64,000 bases of DNA from Caballeronia hypogeia (GTDB lineage: Bacteria; Pseudomonadota; Gammaproteobacteria; Burkholderiales; Burkholderiaceae), in the NCBI RefSeq assembly GCF_001544875.2, contig NZ_FCOA02000018.1, positions 62,001 through 126,000 on the forward strand. The letters are read 5' to 3'. The position numbers and the translations under genes are program-made. This document shows positions 53,615 through 62,388 of the stretch, piece by piece. The notes beneath the pieces were generated by a model. The model made no database searches. It was not told where the DNA came from and was given only the letters and a program-made list of their open reading frames with translations. Within the stretch, counting starts at the first letter, position 1. The number at the start of each line of letters is the position of its first letter.

Positions 53615-54912
53615 GCGGGCGCGCGAAGGGCGACGACGCGGAGGATGCCGCGCGACGCGCCATCGACGCCGTGTGGCGCATCGAATCGGCGAAGGTGATC
53701 GCGAGCGTGGCGCGCGTCGTGCGCGACGTGGCGCTCGCCGAGGAACTGGCGCAGGACGCGTTCGTCGCCGCGCTGGAACACTGGAGCCAACCGGGCGTGG
53801 GCGTGCCCGAGAAGCCGGGAGCGTGGCTCATGACGACAGCGAAGAACAAGGCGCTCGACCGTCTGCGGCAGCACGCGCTGCATGCGCGCAAGCACGAGGA
53901 ATACGGGCGCGATCTCGACGCGCAGGAGGCGCACGTCACGCCGGATTTCGTCGATGCGCTGGACGCCGCGCGCGAGGACGACATCGGCGACGATCTGTTG
54001 CGGCTCATCTTCACCGCGTGCCATCCGGTGCTCTCGGTCGATGCGCGCGCCGCGTTGACTCTGCGCCTGATCGGCGGGCTCACGACCGACGAGATCGCGC
54101 GCGCGTTTCTCGTCGCGGAGCCGACGATCGCGCAGCGCATCGTCCGGGCGAAGAAGACGCTGTCGGCGGCGCGCGTGCCGTTCGAGGTGCCGAAGGCCGA
54201 CGCGCGCGCGGCGCGGCTCGGCTCGGTGCTCGAAGTCATCTATTTGATTTTCAACGAAGGCTACGCGGCGACCGCCGGCTGCGACTGGATGCGTCCGGCG
54301 CTTTGCGAGGACGCGCTGCGGCTCGGGCGCATTCTCGCCGGGCTGATGCCGGACGAGAGCGAGGTTCACGGACTCGTCGCGCTGATGGAGATTCAGGCGT
54401 CGCGCACGAAGGCGCGCATCGACCGTGACGGCCGCCCGGTGCTGTTGCCGGATCAGGACCGCAGCCGTTGGGATCCGCTCCTGATCCGGCGCGGGCTCGC
54501 CGCGCTGGACCGTGCGCAGGCGCTGGGCGGCGGGCGCGGCGTGTACGCGCTGCAGGCGGCGCTCGCGGCGTGCCACGCGCGCGCGCCGAGCGCCGCCGAC
54601 ACCGACTGGCCGATGATCGTCGCACTTTACGACACGCTGATGCAGACCGCGCCGACGCCGGTGGTCGAATTGAATCGCGCGGTCGCGGTGAGCATGGCTT
54701 ACGGGCCGCAGGCGGCGCTGCCGATCGTCGACGGGCTCGCGGATGCGCCGGCGCTGAAGAACTATCACTGGCTGCCGAGCGTGCGCGCGGATCTGCTGGC
54801 GAAACTGGATCGCCGCGATGAAGCGCGTGCGGAATTCGAGCGCGCGGCGTCGCTTGCGAAGAATGCGCGGGAGCGGGAGTTCTTGATGCAGCGGGCTGGG
54901 GAGATGGGGTAA
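53611..54912 (+). CDS. ECF-type RNA polymerase sigma factor with C-terminal TPR-like domain (ECF42-like)
   Basis: A 433-residue protein. Region 2 lies at about 20-90 (AIDAVWRIESAKVIASVARVVRDVALAEELAQDAFVAALEHW, then PGAWLMTTAKNKALDRLRQ) and region 4 at about 130-185 (LTLRLIGGLTTDEIARAFLVAEPTIAQRIVRAKKTL). The remaining 240 residues are the helical, TPR-like extension that marks the ECF42 group. That group is known to occur beside DGPF-motif genes and to need its C-terminal domain rather than an anti-sigma factor. No anti-sigma gene is visible here. The GTG start overlaps the VOC stop. Confidence 0.9.
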   Translation: MSGRAKGDDAEDAARRAIDAVWRIESAKVIASVARVVRDVALAEELAQDAFVAALEHWSQPGVGVPEKPGAWLMTTAKNKALDRLRQHALHARKHEEYGRDLDAQEAHVTPDFVDALDAAREDDIGDDLLRLIFTACHPVLSVDARAALTLRLIGGLTTDEIARAFLVAEPTIAQRIVRAKKTLSAARVPFEVPKADARAARLGSVLEVIYLIFNEGYAATAGCDWMRPALCEDALRLGRILAGLMPDESEVHGLVALMEIQASRTKARIDRDGRPVLLPDQDRSRWDPLLIRRGLAALDRAQALGGGRGVYALQAALAACHARAPSAADTDWPMIVALYDTLMQTAPTPVVELNRAVAVSMAYGPQAALPIVDGLADAPALKNYHWLPSVRADLLAKLDRRDEARAEFERAASLAKNAREREFLMQRAGEMG

Positions 54913-55061
54913 CGGGGTTTTGGACGTCGGTTCGATTTGGTGAGTTTTTTGAGTTTACATAAGATAAATTAGCGATATTTTTAGTGTAGGTCCCAAGTTC
55001 AAATGTCGGGTTTACCCGCTACTTTCCTGACGGACACCGTCGCACGACAAACATCCAAGCA

Positions 55062-55097
55062 ACAAAACAAACGCCCGGATGCGTCGCGCATCCGGGC
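55062..55097 (-). terminator. Terminator of the hydroxyacid dehydrogenase gene
   Basis: A perfect 11-bp stem (GCCCGGATGCG and CGCATCCGGGC) with a 3-base loop. On the minus strand the T-rich run GTTTGTTTTGT follows. Confidence 0.85.
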
Positions 55098-55130
55098 CAT
55101 TCACACCCAATCCGATTCGCGCCAAACGCG

Positions 55131-56099
55131 TCAGTTGGCGCTTTCAAGCTCCGCGTCTCTGACCGTTCCGCTTCGCGGGCCTTCAATACCGAAATGCTTC
55201 GCCAGTGCATCGACGACGTTTTCCGCCATGGCGCGGCGCGTCTCCTCGGTTCCCGAACCGATATGCGGCGTCAAAATCAGCCTGCGATCGCGGATCAACG
55301 CCTCGGGGACGGCGGGTTCGTGCTCGAACACATCGAGCGCGGCGCCGGCGAGCTTGTCCGATGCCAGCGCCGCGATGAGCGCCTGTTCATCGATCACCGG
55401 ACCACGCGCGATGTTCACGATGAAGCCGTCGGGCCCGAGCGCTTCGATGACGCTCGCATCGATGAGATGATGCGTCGCGGACGTGAGCGGACACGTGAGA
55501 ATCAGCATGTCGCAGTCGCGCGCGAGCCGGCCTACGTCGTCGTAGTAAGGAATGTCGACGGACTTGCGGCTCGGACCGAAATACGCGAGCTCCGAGCCGA
55601 ACGCCCGCAGCCGTTTCGCAATCGCCGAGCCGATGGTCCCCAACCCGACGACGCCGACCTTCATGCGCGAGATCGAACGACCCAGCCTGTAATGTCCTTG
55701 CACGGGCCATTGTCCCGAGCGAACGTAGGCATCGGCGTTCACGAAGTCGCGCGTGACGGCGAGCGCGAGACCGACCGCCGCGTTCGCCACGTCCTCGGCC
55801 AGAATGTGCGACGTGTTCTCGATGCGAATGCCGCGCGCACGCGTCGCCTCGACATCCACATTATCGAGGCCCGCGCTGTAGCTCGAGATGATCTCCAGGG
55901 CGGGCAGCATGTCTAGGAACGCCGCATCGATCTTCGTCTTGCGCAGCGCGATGCCGCGAATCTTGCCGCCGTGCTCTTTCAGGAACGCGCTCGCGGCCGC
56001 AGGCTCCCTGGGAAGATCGAGCACGCTAAAAAACGCGTTCAGTTCTGCATGAGTCCATTCGGGCAATTCTGCCGCGTTGAGAATGATCGGCTTGGTCAT
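55131..56099 (-). CDS. D-2-hydroxyacid dehydrogenase (NAD(P)-dependent)
   Basis: A 322-residue dehydrogenase of the glyoxylate/hydroxypyruvate reductase type. The cofactor loop GLGTIG is at 152-157, and the catalytic residues R232 (NIARGPVID), E261 (DVFEHEP) and H279 (LTPHIGSGT) are all present. The motif before the Gly-rich loop and the Arg/Ser-rich GPSRKS after the second strand favour NADPH. It lies 52 bases after the MFS gene on the same strand, so import and oxidation/reduction of a sugar acid or hydroxyacid are probably linked. Confidence 0.93.
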   Translation of the reverse strand: MTKPIILNAAELPEWTHAELNAFFSVLDLPREPAAASAFLKEHGGKIRGIALRKTKIDAAFLDMLPALEIISSYSAGLDNVDVEATRARGIRIENTSHILAEDVANAAVGLALAVTRDFVNADAYVRSGQWPVQGHYRLGRSISRMKVGVVGLGTIGSAIAKRLRAFGSELAYFGPSRKSVDIPYYDDVGRLARDCDMLILTCPLTSATHHLIDASVIEALGPDGFIVNIARGPVIDEQALIAALASDKLAGAALDVFEHEPAVPEALIRDRRLILTPHIGSGTEETRRAMAENVVDALAKHFGIEGPRSGTVRDAELESAN

Positions 56100-56151
56100 G
56101 ATTCAAAATTCGAAGGTGATGGCCCGGCGCGTACGGATCGCGCCGGACTCG

Positions 56152-57540
56152 TTATGCAATGGATTCCGGGTTCATCTTCACGCGCTCGATCTTGCCCATG
56201 AAGAACAGGTAGACGATGGCCGCCACCAGGCAGTGCGCGGCGACGAAGTATAGTCCGACCGTATAGCCGCCCGTGGCCTGCACGAGATAGCCGAACACGA
56301 TGGGCGTGACAATGCCGCCGATATTGCCGATGCAGTTGAAGATCGCGCCCGCGAGACCCACCGCCTCGCGCGGAGCCGTGTCGCTCACGATCGCCCAGGT
56401 CCCCGCCCCCGCCGCCGCGCCCTTGCCGAAGAACGCCAGCGTCATCAGCAGGACGATCACGACATTGCTTTCCGTGACGGCGGACAGCACGATGCTGCAA
56501 CCCATCGCCATGCCGACGATATACGGCGTCTTGCGCGCCCACGACACGCTCCATCCGCGTCGGATGAGCCAGTCGGAAATCGTGCCGCCCGCAATGCCCC
56601 CGACGAAGCCCGCAATGGCCGGGACCATCGTCGCGAAGCCTGCCTGCATCACGTTCATTCCGCGCGCCTGAACGAGGTAGATGGGAAACCAGGTGATGAA
56701 GAAATAGCTCAGCGCGATGGTGCAATACTGGCCGATATACGAGCACCACAACATGCGATTGCCGAGCAGCATGCGCATCACGCCGGACGAAATCGCGGGG
56801 CGCGCCGCGAGCTCGTGCTTCGAATCGATATCGATCATCGCGCCGCCCGCGATGATGTGATCGAGCTCGCCGCTCGACACGCGCGGATGCTTGCGCGGCT
56901 CGTACATGACGACGGCCCACAAGCCCGCGGCAGCAATGCCGATCACACCCAGCGCGATGAACGGCGCAGGCCAGCCGAAGCGCGACGTGAGCCAGCCCGC
57001 GAACGGCGAGAAGATCGCCACGGCGAAATACGATGCCGACGCGAACAGCGATGTGGCAAGGCCTCGCTCTTCCTTCGGGAACCACATGACCGCGACGCGG
57101 CCATTGGCGGGAAAGCTCGGCGCCTCGATCAGGCCGAGCGCGAAGCGCAGCGCGAACAGCAGCCCCAGCGCAATCGAGAGATCGGACGTGAAGTTGCCGA
57201 TGAAGCCGACCAGCATCGTCGCGATGGACCAGAGAATCAGCGTCGCGCCGTACATGGTCTTGGTGCCGAAGCGATCGAGGAGCAAGCCGCCGGGTATCTG
57301 ACCAACGAGATAGGCCCAGCTGAAGGCCGACAGCACGTAGCCCAGTTGCACATGATTCAGGCCGAACTCCTTCGATATGCCGGGGCCGGCAATCGACAGA
57401 ATCGCGCGGTCCGCATAAGCCACCGTCGCGAGCAGCAGGATCATCGCGAGGATCGAATACCGCGTGCGGGTCGTGCGGGCCGCTGCGCCCGCTATATACT
57501 GGGTCGTTCGCTCTGTTGCCACCGATATCTCCTGTTTCAT
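56152..57540 (-). CDS. MFS transporter, anion:cation symporter (ACS) family
   Basis: A 462-residue protein with about 12 helices. The ACS signature in helix 1-2 reads ATVAYADRAILSIAGPGISKEFGLNHVQLGYVLSAFSWAYLVGQIPGG, followed by LLDRFGTKTMYG (motif A) and the long central loop with an Asp/Lys-rich segment. Relatives (GudP/GarP/DgoT-like) import sugar acids such as glucarate or galactonate. It is upstream of the hydroxyacid dehydrogenase and divergent from the HTH-citrate synthase gene, with 117 bases between. Confidence 0.91.
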   Translation of the reverse strand: MKQEISVATERTTQYIAGAAARTTRTRYSILAMILLLATVAYADRAILSIAGPGISKEFGLNHVQLGYVLSAFSWAYLVGQIPGGLLLDRFGTKTMYGATLILWSIATMLVGFIGNFTSDLSIALGLLFALRFALGLIEAPSFPANGRVAVMWFPKEERGLATSLFASASYFAVAIFSPFAGWLTSRFGWPAPFIALGVIGIAAAGLWAVVMYEPRKHPRVSSGELDHIIAGGAMIDIDSKHELAARPAISSGVMRMLLGNRMLWCSYIGQYCTIALSYFFITWFPIYLVQARGMNVMQAGFATMVPAIAGFVGGIAGGTISDWLIRRGWSVSWARKTPYIVGMAMGCSIVLSAVTESNVVIVLLMTLAFFGKGAAAGAGTWAIVSDTAPREAVGLAGAIFNCIGNIGGIVTPIVFGYLVQATGGYTVGLYFVAAHCLVAAIVYLFFMGKIERVKMNPESIA

Positions 57541-57657
57541 GCCCCATATGCGCCGCGTTCGACGCACGATGCGAAAGCCTTTCGACCTGCCGGCCGGACT
57601 TCTCTCGGGGAATATTTATGTTTTGCATTAAACCGACGCCGTGGATGACCGTCAATC

Positions 57658-58806
57658 TTGATTGATTCGATCAACGTGAAGAACTGGATGACCCAGGAGG
57701 AAGCCTGCGAGGCCCTCGGCGTGCGCAAGCAGACGCTCTATGCGTATGTCAGCCGCGGCCAGATCGAGGTGCAGGACGACCCGCAGCACGCGAACCGCAA
57801 TCTGTATCGCGCGTCGGATATCGCGACGCTTCTGAAGAAGCGCAGCCTCGGCCGGGCGCGCAGGAACATCGCGGCGAGCACCATGGCGTGGGGCGAACCG
57901 ATCATCGACACGAGCATCTCCACGATCGTGCGCGGACGGCTCTACTATCGTGGCCAGGATGCGGTGAGGCTGGCGGCGACTGCTACGCTGGAAGAGACCG
58001 CGCAATTGCTATGGAACATGGACGAACCGCCCTGCTTCCCGTCCGTCGAGCCGGTTTCGTTCGACGGCCCGGCGAACGCCCGTGCCTTTGCCGCGATGGC
58101 GAATGACGCGGCGAATAATCGCGCGGACGCGGACCAGGTGGCGCAGGCCGCCGCGCTGGTCGGCCGCCTCGCGAGCAATTTCGTCGGGCTGCGATCGAAT
58201 GACGGCCCGCTGCATCGGCGGATCGCTCACGCGTGGGACGTGCCACAACATGCGGATTTGCTGCGTCGCGTGCTGGTGCTGCTCGCCGATCAGGAACTCA
58301 CGAGCTCGTCGTTCGCGGCGCGCGTGGCCGCATCGACCGGGGCGTCGCTCGGGGCAAGCATGATCGCCGGGCTTGCGACCTTCTCCGGGCCGATGCACGG
58401 CAATGCCATCGTGCGCGTGCGTGAGTTCGTCGATGAAGCGAAGCGCATGGGAACCGAAGCTGCCGTGCAGCGACGTGTCGCGAACGGCGAGCCGTTGCCC
58501 GGCTTCGGACACGAGCTGTATCCGCAGGGCGATCCGCGCGCGGCCGATCTCCTGTCGGCCTTCGATGCGCCCGACGCGGCGCGCGAGCTGATCGGCTGCG
58601 TCGAGCGGTCGACGGGCAAGCTGCCCGCCATCGACATGGCGCTCGCCGCGCTGGTCGAGCATTGCGGACTTCCGGAGGGCGCGGCTTACGCCCTCTTCTC
58701 CGTCGCGCGCAGCGTCGGCTGGATGGCCCATTCGATCGAGCAGATCACGGAAGGAAGCCTGCTCAGGCCGCGCGCGCGTTATGTCGGGACGGCCGTCATC
58801 GAATGA
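57658..58806 (+). CDS. Helix-turn-helix / citrate synthase-like fusion protein
   Basis: An N-terminal MerR/excisionase-type helix-turn-helix (MTQEEACEALGVRKQTLYAYVSRGQIE, about 11-37) is joined to a citrate-synthase fold (about 75-382). Conserved synthase elements are H247 (GPMHGNA), H285 (GFGHELY), R294 (DPR) and D326 (PAIDM), plus the closing GWMAHSIEQ and RPRARYVG. The usual DHEL motif reads DQELTSSSFAARV, with Gln212 where citrate synthases have an oxaloacetate-binding His. Length 382 from the TTG at 57658, or 372 from the ATG at 57688; neither has a good ribosome-binding site. It is divergent from the sugar-acid transporter gene. It may be a condensing enzyme, a regulator, or both. Confidence 0.85.
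   Translation: MIDSINVKNWMTQEEACEALGVRKQTLYAYVSRGQIEVQDDPQHANRNLYRASDIATLLKKRSLGRARRNIAASTMAWGEPIIDTSISTIVRGRLYYRGQDAVRLAATATLEETAQLLWNMDEPPCFPSVEPVSFDGPANARAFAAMANDAANNRADADQVAQAAALVGRLASNFVGLRSNDGPLHRRIAHAWDVPQHADLLRRVLVLLADQELTSSSFAARVAASTGASLGASMIAGLATFSGPMHGNAIVRVREFVDEAKRMGTEAAVQRRVANGEPLPGFGHELYPQGDPRAADLLSAFDAPDAARELIGCVERSTGKLPAIDMALAALVEHCGLPEGAAYALFSVARSVGWMAHSIEQITEGSLLRPRARYVGTAVIE
57662..57674. promoter_or_regulatory. Inverted repeat at the HTH-citrate synthase start
   Basis: TTGAT-TCG-ATCAA with perfect 5-base arms. It lies between the TTG (57658) and ATG (57688) candidate starts and faces the divergent MFS promoter region, so it may be an operator. Confidence 0.4.
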
Positions 58807-58839
58807 GCGTGCTTCCGATGATTCGATGACGCCGGCCCC

Positions 58840-61800
58840 TCACTCGTCGGCGATTTCGCGTTCGATCCGCTTCGCGATCGACTCGACGTTCGGCTCGAAG
58901 AGCAGATCGTTGTGCCGGCATTCGAGCCCCAGCACTTCGAAACCGCGCGTCGAAAACCGCCGCCACGCCGGTTCGGGATTGGCGCGGCCCTCGCCCCGGA
59001 TATTCGCGAGCACGAGAATCACGCGGCTGCCGTCATAGTACGGCGGCTTATAGGTGATGGCCGCCAGCCGCGCGGACTCGCGCACCTGCAGCAGCGCGGT
59101 CGGCAATCCGCGCGTATCCGATGATGGCCGGCGCGCGGGCTTGCCCAGGCGCATGCGAATCCGGTCGGCGGCGGCCATTGCCTTGCTGGTGAAATACGTC
59201 AGCCGCTCGCGGCCTTCGAGCGAACGCCATTTCTGATAGCGCTGCAGCATGACGAGCCCCTGATACTTCACCCACGCGCCGTACGGCAGGCAGCGCTCGT
59301 TCACATATGTGTCGATGAGACACACCAGTTCGACCTTCTCGCCCGCCTGCACCAGCTGATGCGCCATTTCGTACACGACGAGACCGCCGAACGAATATCC
59401 GACGAGCGCATACGGACCCTTCGGCTGCACCGCGCGCACGCGCTGCAGATACGATTGCGCCATCGCTTCGATGTTGTTGATCGGTTCGCCACCGTCGTAG
59501 AAGCCGTCCGCCTGAATGCCGTAAATGGGACGCTCGGACTTCATCACGTGCGCGAGCGTCAGACTCTCCATCACCGAGCCCGTGACGCTGTGCACGAAGA
59601 ACAGCGGTCTGCCGCGCCCCGAGCGCACGTGCACGAGCTTCGAGCCGCGCACGTCGGGATCGGATCCGGCGGCGATCACGGCGGCCAGGCGCGCGATGGT
59701 CGGTGCAACGGTCAGCGTCGAGAGCGGCAGCACGCGACCCGTCGCCCGCTCGATATCGGCCAGCATACGCGCCGTCAGCAACGAATGGCCGCCCAGTTCG
59801 AAGAAGTTGTCATCGCGCCCGATCGGCGCCGTGCCGAAAAGGCGCTCCCACAGCGCGCGCAGATAGGTCTCGATCTGCACGACGGACTTGCCCGGCGCGG
59901 GCAACGCGCGCGTCGCATGAGCGAACGACGGATGTGCGGCGATCTCGTCGAGACATTCCGGATTCCTTATCGAACCGGCATGACGCGCGGGCTGACCGTT
60001 GACCGCATCACGCGCGGCGGACTCGGACAACTGGCCGTCATGCGTAACGGGCAAAGCGCGCACCGGCACGATGACATCGGGAACGAGCGCGCCCGAGCCC
60101 TGCCGCGAAAGCTCGCGACGAATGCGCGCGGCGAGAGGCATATCGAACTGCGCGCCCGGACGCAACACGAGCAGCAACGCAATGCCAGTCTCTTCTTCCT
60201 TGCCGGAATTCGCGGACGCGCGCGGCACGGCCATCGCCTGCTGGATTGCGTCGATCCCGCCCAGGATACGGTGAACGTCGTCCGTGCTCACGCGGATGCC
60301 GCGCACGTCGAGCGTGCCGTCGCTGCGGCCATGCAGACGCACCGCTCCATGCGGCGCGACCTCGATGGTTTCGCCCTGCGTCCACATGCCTGAGTTCGCC
60401 GCGAAATAGGCACGATGAAACCGCGCGCCATCTTCATCGCCGATGAAGCCGAGCGGCCGCGACGGAAAAGGCTTCGCACAGACGAGCTCGCCCTTCGTTG
60501 CCGCGCGCGCATCCGGCGAGTGCGCCCTGACATCGAGCCCAAGGCTCTTGCATTGCGTGCCGCCTGCGTGAGTCACGGAAACCGTCAGCGCCGGACGTCC
60601 GAGCAGGAAGCTGCCCATGATGTCAGCATCGCCCGACATGCAGTGAAGCTCCACCGGACCGACGTGCGAGTGCACCCAGCTCGACTGCGATGCATGCGTC
60701 ACGCCGCCGGTCGACAAGATCGTGCGCAACGCAGAGAGATCGGATTGCCGGCCGGGGTCGAGCTGGGCATCCTCGCTCAGCCTGAGATACGCGGGCGTCG
60801 TGCCGAACACGTTCACACGCTCGTCCGCCACGATGCGCCAGAACGTGTCCGCGGCGGCCAGCGCGCCGTCGTAGGTGACGAGTTCGACGCCCGATGCGAG
60901 CGCGGACAATTGCCATTGCCACGTCGCCGAAGAGCAACTCGTCTCCAGGAAGAGCCTGTCGCCTGGGCGGAGATCGACGTGCAGACGATGCTCCTTCATA
61001 TGCTCGATGAGCACCCCGCCCGCGCCATGCACGACGTGCTCGGCCCGCGCCTTTTCGTCCGAACTGCCCGAGCCACCGGCGGCGAGCGTGACGAAGAGCG
61101 GATGGTTGAACGCGAAACGCGACCACGTGAAGCGCGATGCATCGCCGTCCGCGATCACTTCGCGCAGTTCGTGCTGGCGTTGCGTGATGGTGCTCGGCAG
61201 CGCCGTGTCGTCGAGATAAAGGACATCGGTGACGCTCGGCAATGCGTCCACCACTTCGGCGGCAGCCGCCGTGACCGAGCCGCCGGTATCGTGCGGACGC
61301 GGCATCGAATGCGCGATCAGCATGCGCGGCTTGAGCGGCGCAAAGCGGTCGATCAGCGTCTGCACGCTGTTCTCCGACGCAGCGGTGAACAGCGTCGCGC
61401 CGAGCGCCGCCACCGCGAGCGCGACGGTGACGGCGTCGCCATCGTTGCGCAGGATCGCGACGACACCGTCGCCCGCCCGCAGCCCGATCGCGTCCAGCGC
61501 CTGCGCGGCGCGCATCACGCGTTCGCGCAGTTCGCCGCGCGTATAGGCGATGCGACGGCCATCGTCATGCAGGCAGGTCAGCGCGGGCATGTCATCCGAC
61601 GCGAGCGCGCTGCCCAGCAAAGTCTCGGCGTAGTTCAGCTCCACGCGCGGAAAGAACACCGCGCGCTCGCAGTCGTCGCTTTCGCAGACGGGCTCGATCG
61701 AGCCGGACCATTCGAAGCCTTCGGCCGATTCGAGAAAGGCCCGCCAGAACTGCCGGTACTCAGCGGTCGAGAAAGCATGCAACGCCGGATAATCGGCGAA

Positions 61801-61935
61801 GCGCGCGCCCGTCCGTGCTTCCAGTGCGGCAGTAAATCGACTCATGCGCGAACCAGCGACTGATTCGATCGGATGAGTAACGGTCCTACGCTCAAACGCT
61901 TGTAAGTCTTCGAAGATTGCGTCCTGACGATCCAT
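58840..61935 (-). CDS. Three-domain protein: acetoacetyl-CoA synthetase-like domain, carrier domain, thioesterase
   Basis: A 1031-residue NRPS-like protein. The first 650 residues follow acetoacetyl-CoA synthetase (HAFSTAEYRQFWRAFLES, FPRVELNYAETLL, VVHGAGG at 301-307, HLDLRPGDRLF-like at 319-329). However, the ATP loop SSGTTGxPK is replaced by AAGGSGSSDEK with about five extra residues (285-295), GGTD reads GDAD (435-438), HGD reads QGE (520-522) and the motif-10 Lys is Gln635. The carrier domain has an intact DNFFELGGHS with Ser718. The thioesterase has GYSFGG with Ser848, Asp875 and His1008. It is a single gene, convergent with the fusion gene; product unknown. Confidence 0.85.
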   Translation of the reverse strand: MDRQDAIFEDLQAFERRTVTHPIESVAGSRMSRFTAALEARTGARFADYPALHAFSTAEYRQFWRAFLESAEGFEWSGSIEPVCESDDCERAVFFPRVELNYAETLLGSALASDDMPALTCLHDDGRRIAYTRGELRERVMRAAQALDAIGLRAGDGVVAILRNDGDAVTVALAVAALGATLFTAASENSVQTLIDRFAPLKPRMLIAHSMPRPHDTGGSVTAAAAEVVDALPSVTDVLYLDDTALPSTITQRQHELREVIADGDASRFTWSRFAFNHPLFVTLAAGGSGSSDEKARAEHVVHGAGGVLIEHMKEHRLHVDLRPGDRLFLETSCSSATWQWQLSALASGVELVTYDGALAAADTFWRIVADERVNVFGTTPAYLRLSEDAQLDPGRQSDLSALRTILSTGGVTHASQSSWVHSHVGPVELHCMSGDADIMGSFLLGRPALTVSVTHAGGTQCKSLGLDVRAHSPDARAATKGELVCAKPFPSRPLGFIGDEDGARFHRAYFAANSGMWTQGETIEVAPHGAVRLHGRSDGTLDVRGIRVSTDDVHRILGGIDAIQQAMAVPRASANSGKEEETGIALLLVLRPGAQFDMPLAARIRRELSRQGSGALVPDVIVPVRALPVTHDGQLSESAARDAVNGQPARHAGSIRNPECLDEIAAHPSFAHATRALPAPGKSVVQIETYLRALWERLFGTAPIGRDDNFFELGGHSLLTARMLADIERATGRVLPLSTLTVAPTIARLAAVIAAGSDPDVRGSKLVHVRSGRGRPLFFVHSVTGSVMESLTLAHVMKSERPIYGIQADGFYDGGEPINNIEAMAQSYLQRVRAVQPKGPYALVGYSFGGLVVYEMAHQLVQAGEKVELVCLIDTYVNERCLPYGAWVKYQGLVMLQRYQKWRSLEGRERLTYFTSKAMAAADRIRMRLGKPARRPSSDTRGLPTALLQVRESARLAAITYKPPYYDGSRVILVLANIRGEGRANPEPAWRRFSTRGFEVLGLECRHNDLLFEPNVESIAKRIEREIADE

Positions 61936-62388
61936 TGGAGTTACCCGATCCGAGAGCGTTGTTGTCTGAAATAGAACGAATGTCTTGTGGGAGGGAGACT
62001 ACTGTTTCGATTTATTACGCAATGTACGATTCCCCACAGAGGTGCGTCATCTCGGGCAGTGCCCCGCCGGGAGCCCTTTGCGGGTGCATCGCTTACGTGG
62101 GCAGGCGCACGCAGGGTGCGTCCGCGTTCGTCGGAGCGTCCTGCCGAGGCCGCGCGCGATACCCGGTCGCGACGAATTCCCGAAGAAGGCTGCGGCGATA
62201 AACGCCCTGCTCCCAAGCTCGTTATCGACGTCTATAATCGAATTTGAAATCGCGCGATTAATCCAAAAATCGTTGATTTGTTAAAATTTTAATCAATAAT
62301 CCGAAATTTTGGTGTGAATGGAGCACAGTGAGCGTCCTTGCGCATCGGCACCCGCAATAATGCGGCCTCGCAAAACCAACGGCATCGC
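61936..62388. other. AT-rich divergent intergenic region with candidate promoter
   Basis: 453 bases between the divergent ligase-like and TPR/glycosyltransferase-like genes. No supportable gene. Bases 62225-62315 are strongly AT-rich, unlike the rest of the window. A plausible plus-strand promoter is TTGATT (62273-62278), 16-base spacer, AATAAT (62295-62300). The palindrome TTAAAATTTTAA (62281-62292) lies in its spacer. Confidence 0.5.

Noticed and set aside
54991-55018. GTTCAAAT resembling a tRNA T-loop
   Set aside because: No acceptor or anticodon stems can be folded around it; probably chance in an AT-rich patch.
61985-62284. Several 86-99-codon plus-strand frames in the ligase/TPR spacer
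   Set aside because: Mutually overlapping, Arg-rich, no start signals; the region looks regulatory.
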